A stretch of DNA of 64,000 nucleotides, from the NCBI GenBank assembly GCA_019671135.1, contig JAHRHY010000034.1:33091-97090 (forward strand). Direction: 5' to 3'. The stretch comes from Linnemannia hyalina (Eukaryota > Mortierellomycota > Mortierellomycetes > Mortierellales > Mortierellaceae). The position numbers and the translations under genes were made by a program. Positions 60,900 to 64,000 of the stretch are shown in pieces (position 1 is the stretch's first letter; each line of letters opens with the position of its first letter). Under the pieces are notes generated by a model. The model worked only from the letters and a program-made list of their open reading frames with translations. It was not told where the DNA came from and did not search any database.

Positions 60900-62184
60900 G
60901 TAAAAAAGGCTTTTTTTTTTTGCAATGTTGCCTACGTTTGACTGCAATGCCTACATTGGCTATGGCAGAGGATGAAAATTATCCTTATAGGAGCTAAAAG
61001 GCAAGGTCTAATTGGCATCAAATTCATGCATGCATGTATGTTTCACATCTGTCCTCGTCCAGGGTAAAGTCCCATGGCATAGGAACATAACAAATAAAAT
61101 TATGCTAACATCCATGTATTCTTTGCCTTCATTGCCATTCACTGCCTTTGCATGTGTTGTCTTTTTTTTTTGGATCCTTTTTTATTTCTTTTTGGCCTAC
61201 ATTGCCTACGTTGGCTATGTACCAGATGAATGAAAATTATCCAGATGGCAGCTAGAGGGGCAAGACCTGTTGGCATTAAGATTCATGTATGCATGGATGT
61301 CTCTCATCTGTCTCATCCAGTGTGAAGTCCATGGCATGCGAATATAACAATAAAAATACGCCAGCAACCGTGTGTCCTTTGCCTTCATTGCCTTCATTGC
61401 CTTTGCATTTGTTTGTGTTTTTTTTTTTTTTTTAGGAGGGAGAGAAAGATAAAGAGAGAGAGAGAGGGAGGCAAGGAGAAAAGAGAGAAAGACAAAGACA
61501 GAGAGAGAGAGAAAGATAGAGAGAGAGAGAAAGATAAAGAGAGAGAGAGAGAGAGAGGGAGAGAGAGGGAGAGAGAGGTAGACAAAAGAGAGGAAGTTAA
61601 AGAAAGATAGAGGGAGTGTCAAAGAAAGAGAGAAGGAGTGTCAAAGAGAGATGAAGACTAAGAGAGGGAGAGGGAGTCAAAGATAGAGAGAGACAAAGGT
61701 GAGAGGATAAAATGGAATGAGGGCTACTTGAACAAAGTCTATAGTGATCATCCTCCAGCGGGGTATCAAGCAAGGCGTGCAAGTAACAAAACCCGCAGAC
61801 GAGAAAAATGGTGGAGTGTGTGTATATGGACATTTTTTAGTGTTATTTGGGGTGCCTGAAATGGTCAAGAGGGATCACTGAACAGCCGATGGTGTCTGAA
61901 TTTGACTCTTTGACGAGAATCTCGATGCACGGCGAGGAAAGGAGAAGTCCATTGAGAACGACGGGTAGCACTGGTCAAATGATCTTTTTGCCAGCAGCGC
62001 GGCAAAAAGAAAGTGCAAAAAGCATTTCTATTCTGACAGGGTGTTTTGATTTCCATCCATGCTCCTGTTCAAACAGGCCCCTGTTAGAATTGAAAAAAGA
62101 CCAAAAACATATGGCAGAAATTTTTTTGGAAAAACCCCTGTCAGACACCCCCTGTTAATTTTGCGCTGACAGGGGGTGTTAGAA
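60900..62184 (-). repeat. Right terminal inverted repeat of the 19.9-kb element
   Basis: Inverted match to 42253-43800: two copies of the 230-bp unit (about 60940-61390), purine microsatellite (61435-61700), unique block and tip hairpin (62138-62172). The unique block (about 61700-62110) matches the left end almost perfectly, for example CGATGGTGTCTGAATTTGAC. Confidence 0.85.
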
Positions 62185-62186
62185 TA

Positions 62187-64000
62187 ACCGAGTCGGGATG
62201 GATGTACCAAGTCAAGGACTTACCCAAGTTCGCTGATTTTGTTATTCTTGCTGCAGAGAGCGGTCGACCCGAGCGTTCTTACGATGATCTTGTTGCAGAA
62301 GCGCATTGCAGTCCTTGAGGGATGCTGGGTGTGGCACCTGATGAAACAACCTTCGAGTCTATATGGACAGTTTGCAGCATATGCAGGGACCCGCAGACAG
62401 TGATGAGTGGGCACCGGTTATTTTGGAGAGGAGACGATTGACCGGGGCTGCAGATAACGAAGCGCGAGGCAGGCCCAGAGTTTAAAGGATAAGCTCATCA
62501 ACCAGCAGAAGAGGGCAGCGGCAGCAGCAACGCTTGCGACGACAAGTGGAACGCGTGTCGGGGGGACTACTGGTGGTAGCATCAACCAAGTTCCTACAGC
62601 GGGTGACAGTTCGGTCCAGAAGGGGAATGCTGGATTCGGCGTCAACGTGGCGCCTTCGGTAATGGTAGTGGTTCTGGTGCGCCTAGAGGTCGAGGAGGCA
62701 GTCATGGTCGTGGAGGTTACAAGAGGAACTTCAACCGTGGACACCATCCTTATCCTGGCAGAGGAAACAGCAATGGTAAGCTAAACCACACTGTTGAGTA
62801 TGATGATGCATCTGAAGAAAAGTTGAAGTAGATGGTGGTGAGATGTCTGTTGTCGACCAAGATGTCGTTGAGATGAGTAACGAAAATGGTGACGTCACCG
62901 AAGTCGAACATGACCGCATGACTAACGACGCGTCTTTCATTCTGCATTCCAAACAGGTGGAAACAAGCAGTGAGATGCAACAAACTGATGTACATGAACT
63001 GGAGGAGCAGTCGCACAGTACAGAAGTTTAACAGAAGTAGTCATAGTGAATGAAACAACAACTGACGAGAAGAATGTCAGTGACATCAACCCGAGTGAAA
63101 CAGTGAAGAGAGAAGAAGAAAAAGAAGAATGCAAAGGGTATTGCGAAAATCGAATTGAAGAGCAAACTGCGTGGTGAATCCGGTTTGGGTATGAGAGTTC
63201 ATGTAGGTCCATTGCCGATGCATCCTCTCGACGGGGGGAAGGTAGCGTGATGCTAAAGTGGCTGTCGACCAGCAAAGGTGAAGTATGGAGCTATGGGCAT
63301 TGTTAAAGAAGGAAGAGATAATGCACCGGAGCCGAGTACAACATCGAGGATGTAGTAGACGACGAGTACCTAAGGGCCTTCGAAAGATTTTCAATTAGTG
63401 ATAACCCAGTGTCAGACGCATGTGATGGTTACCCATTATTCTCCTTTGAGAGAAGGACTTTGAGTTAGTCACAAGCACTATGGTTCAAGTAACGAAAACT
63501 CAGCCAGATAATCGACTGTTTGTTCCTGTTTATCTTAATCAAGAGCGACATCTTGCACTCATTGATACTGGTGCCACACACATTTCATTTATTAGTGCAG
63601 CTGTAGTCAAAAGTATTCTATTCGGTTAAACCAATGGAAGGATACATTGAATTAGCTGACTCGTCTGTCATTAAACGCGTTGGAGAAACGGAAAACGTAG
63701 AGATTGTCTGTGGACAGAATGTGCTTAGCGCGCCATATGAGGTTATTGAACAGAGTCATGCAGTTACCATTGGCATGGATCTCTTTCACCGCTATGGATT
63801 CATATCGTTGGACTACCCGATGCAGATGAGTCGTCTGGACGGATGCCAGCGCCAGTTGAAGACGAAAAGCCCACGCTGATACCTCTCACGATTCCAGAAC
63901 GAGAAAGACGCAGGAATTTATTGCGGAAAAGGACGCGTTCATGAAGAGTATAGAAGAGTCGCTGAGGTTAAACGCCAAGATTCCAAATACAAGTCATTGT
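62187..64000 (+). pseudogene. Gypsy A copy 4, internal gag-protease part with many 1-2 base indels
   Basis: Homology starts near 62198, equivalent to about 35775 in the intact copy, and runs to the window edge. Small indels break every frame, often in homopolymers or short repeats (AGAAAAGTTG for AGAAAAAGTTG; TTGAGGGATG for TTGAGGGGATG), and there is one 8-base duplication near 63020. Substitutions are rare by comparison. Protease sequence LALIDTGAT is still readable near 63555. It is either a low-quality contig end or a decayed copy. Confidence 0.85.

Larger units (their letters stand above)
42253..62184. mobile_element. 19.9-kb MULE-like DNA transposon with long inverted ends
   Basis: Outer ends are exact complements at the tips: TTCTAACACCCCCTGTCAG at 42253 and its reverse at 62184. 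Inverted similarity extends inward about 1 kb (42253-43380 against 61200-62184, looser to about 43800 and 60900). TA lies outside both ends, but the flanks are different retroelements, so this is not proof of a target duplication. Inside are a ULP1-like gene (minus), a ULP1/FAR1/MULE/SWIM gene (plus), a second right-type end near 56.2 kb, a Tc1 relic and a zinc-like ORF. Confidence 0.7.

Overview
The window is a repeat-dominated stretch of a fungal genome. The genes are eukaryotic in style: short introns with GTAAG-type donors and CTAAC-like branch sites, Ty3/gypsy chromoviruses, a MULE-type transposase and a Tc1 relic. The repeat types fit an early-diverging (Mucoromycota-like) fungus, but that assignment is inference. 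I recognise no housekeeping gene, tRNA, rRNA or CRISPR array. Nearly everything is mobile DNA, nested several layers deep.

Layout. 1-1321: edge-truncated antisense copy of gypsy family A. 1322-2467: antisense fragment of a second gypsy family (E) with a -1 frameshift signal. 2468-7964: two direct 494-bp repeats bracketing two antisense genes, a 748-aa zinc-knuckle/acidic protein and a DDE transposase (DDE-1). 7965-about 20440: an element bounded by long inverted arrays of a 133-bp satellite. It carries an 81-aa ORF, a gene with weak resemblance to plasmid/phage replication initiators, and a second DDE transposase (DDE-2). Gypsy B (10060-16563) is inserted cleanly in the Rep-like gene. 20508-26064: full-length gypsy C. 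26065-40999: antisense gypsy C debris (C2) hit by two inverted, nearly identical 7-kb gypsy A copies, forming a palindrome of about 14.7 kb. 41000-42250: truncated gypsy D integrase. 42253-62184: a 19.9-kb DNA transposon with roughly 1-kb inverted ends. 62187-64000: another gypsy A copy full of single-base indels.

The two most unusual systems are these. (1) The satellite-flanked element pairs a PIF/Harbinger-like DDE transposase with a 552-codon Rep-like gene, and its genes share a TTTTTAAAAA motif 40-62 bp upstream. (2) The 19.9-kb element has a seven-exon gene predicted to fuse a ULP1 cysteine protease to a FAR1/MULE/SWIM transposase. Divergently paired with it is a three-exon gene for a second ULP1-like protein lacking two of the three catalytic residues. 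The fusion gene carries one in-frame stop and one 2-nt frameshift.

A third notable result is RNA-level. Gypsy C and E share a gag-pol -1 frameshift cassette: a slippery heptamer followed by a hairpin whose stems differ in sequence but stay perfectly paired, around a conserved loop. All functional assignments come from reading motifs in the sequence; no database search was run.
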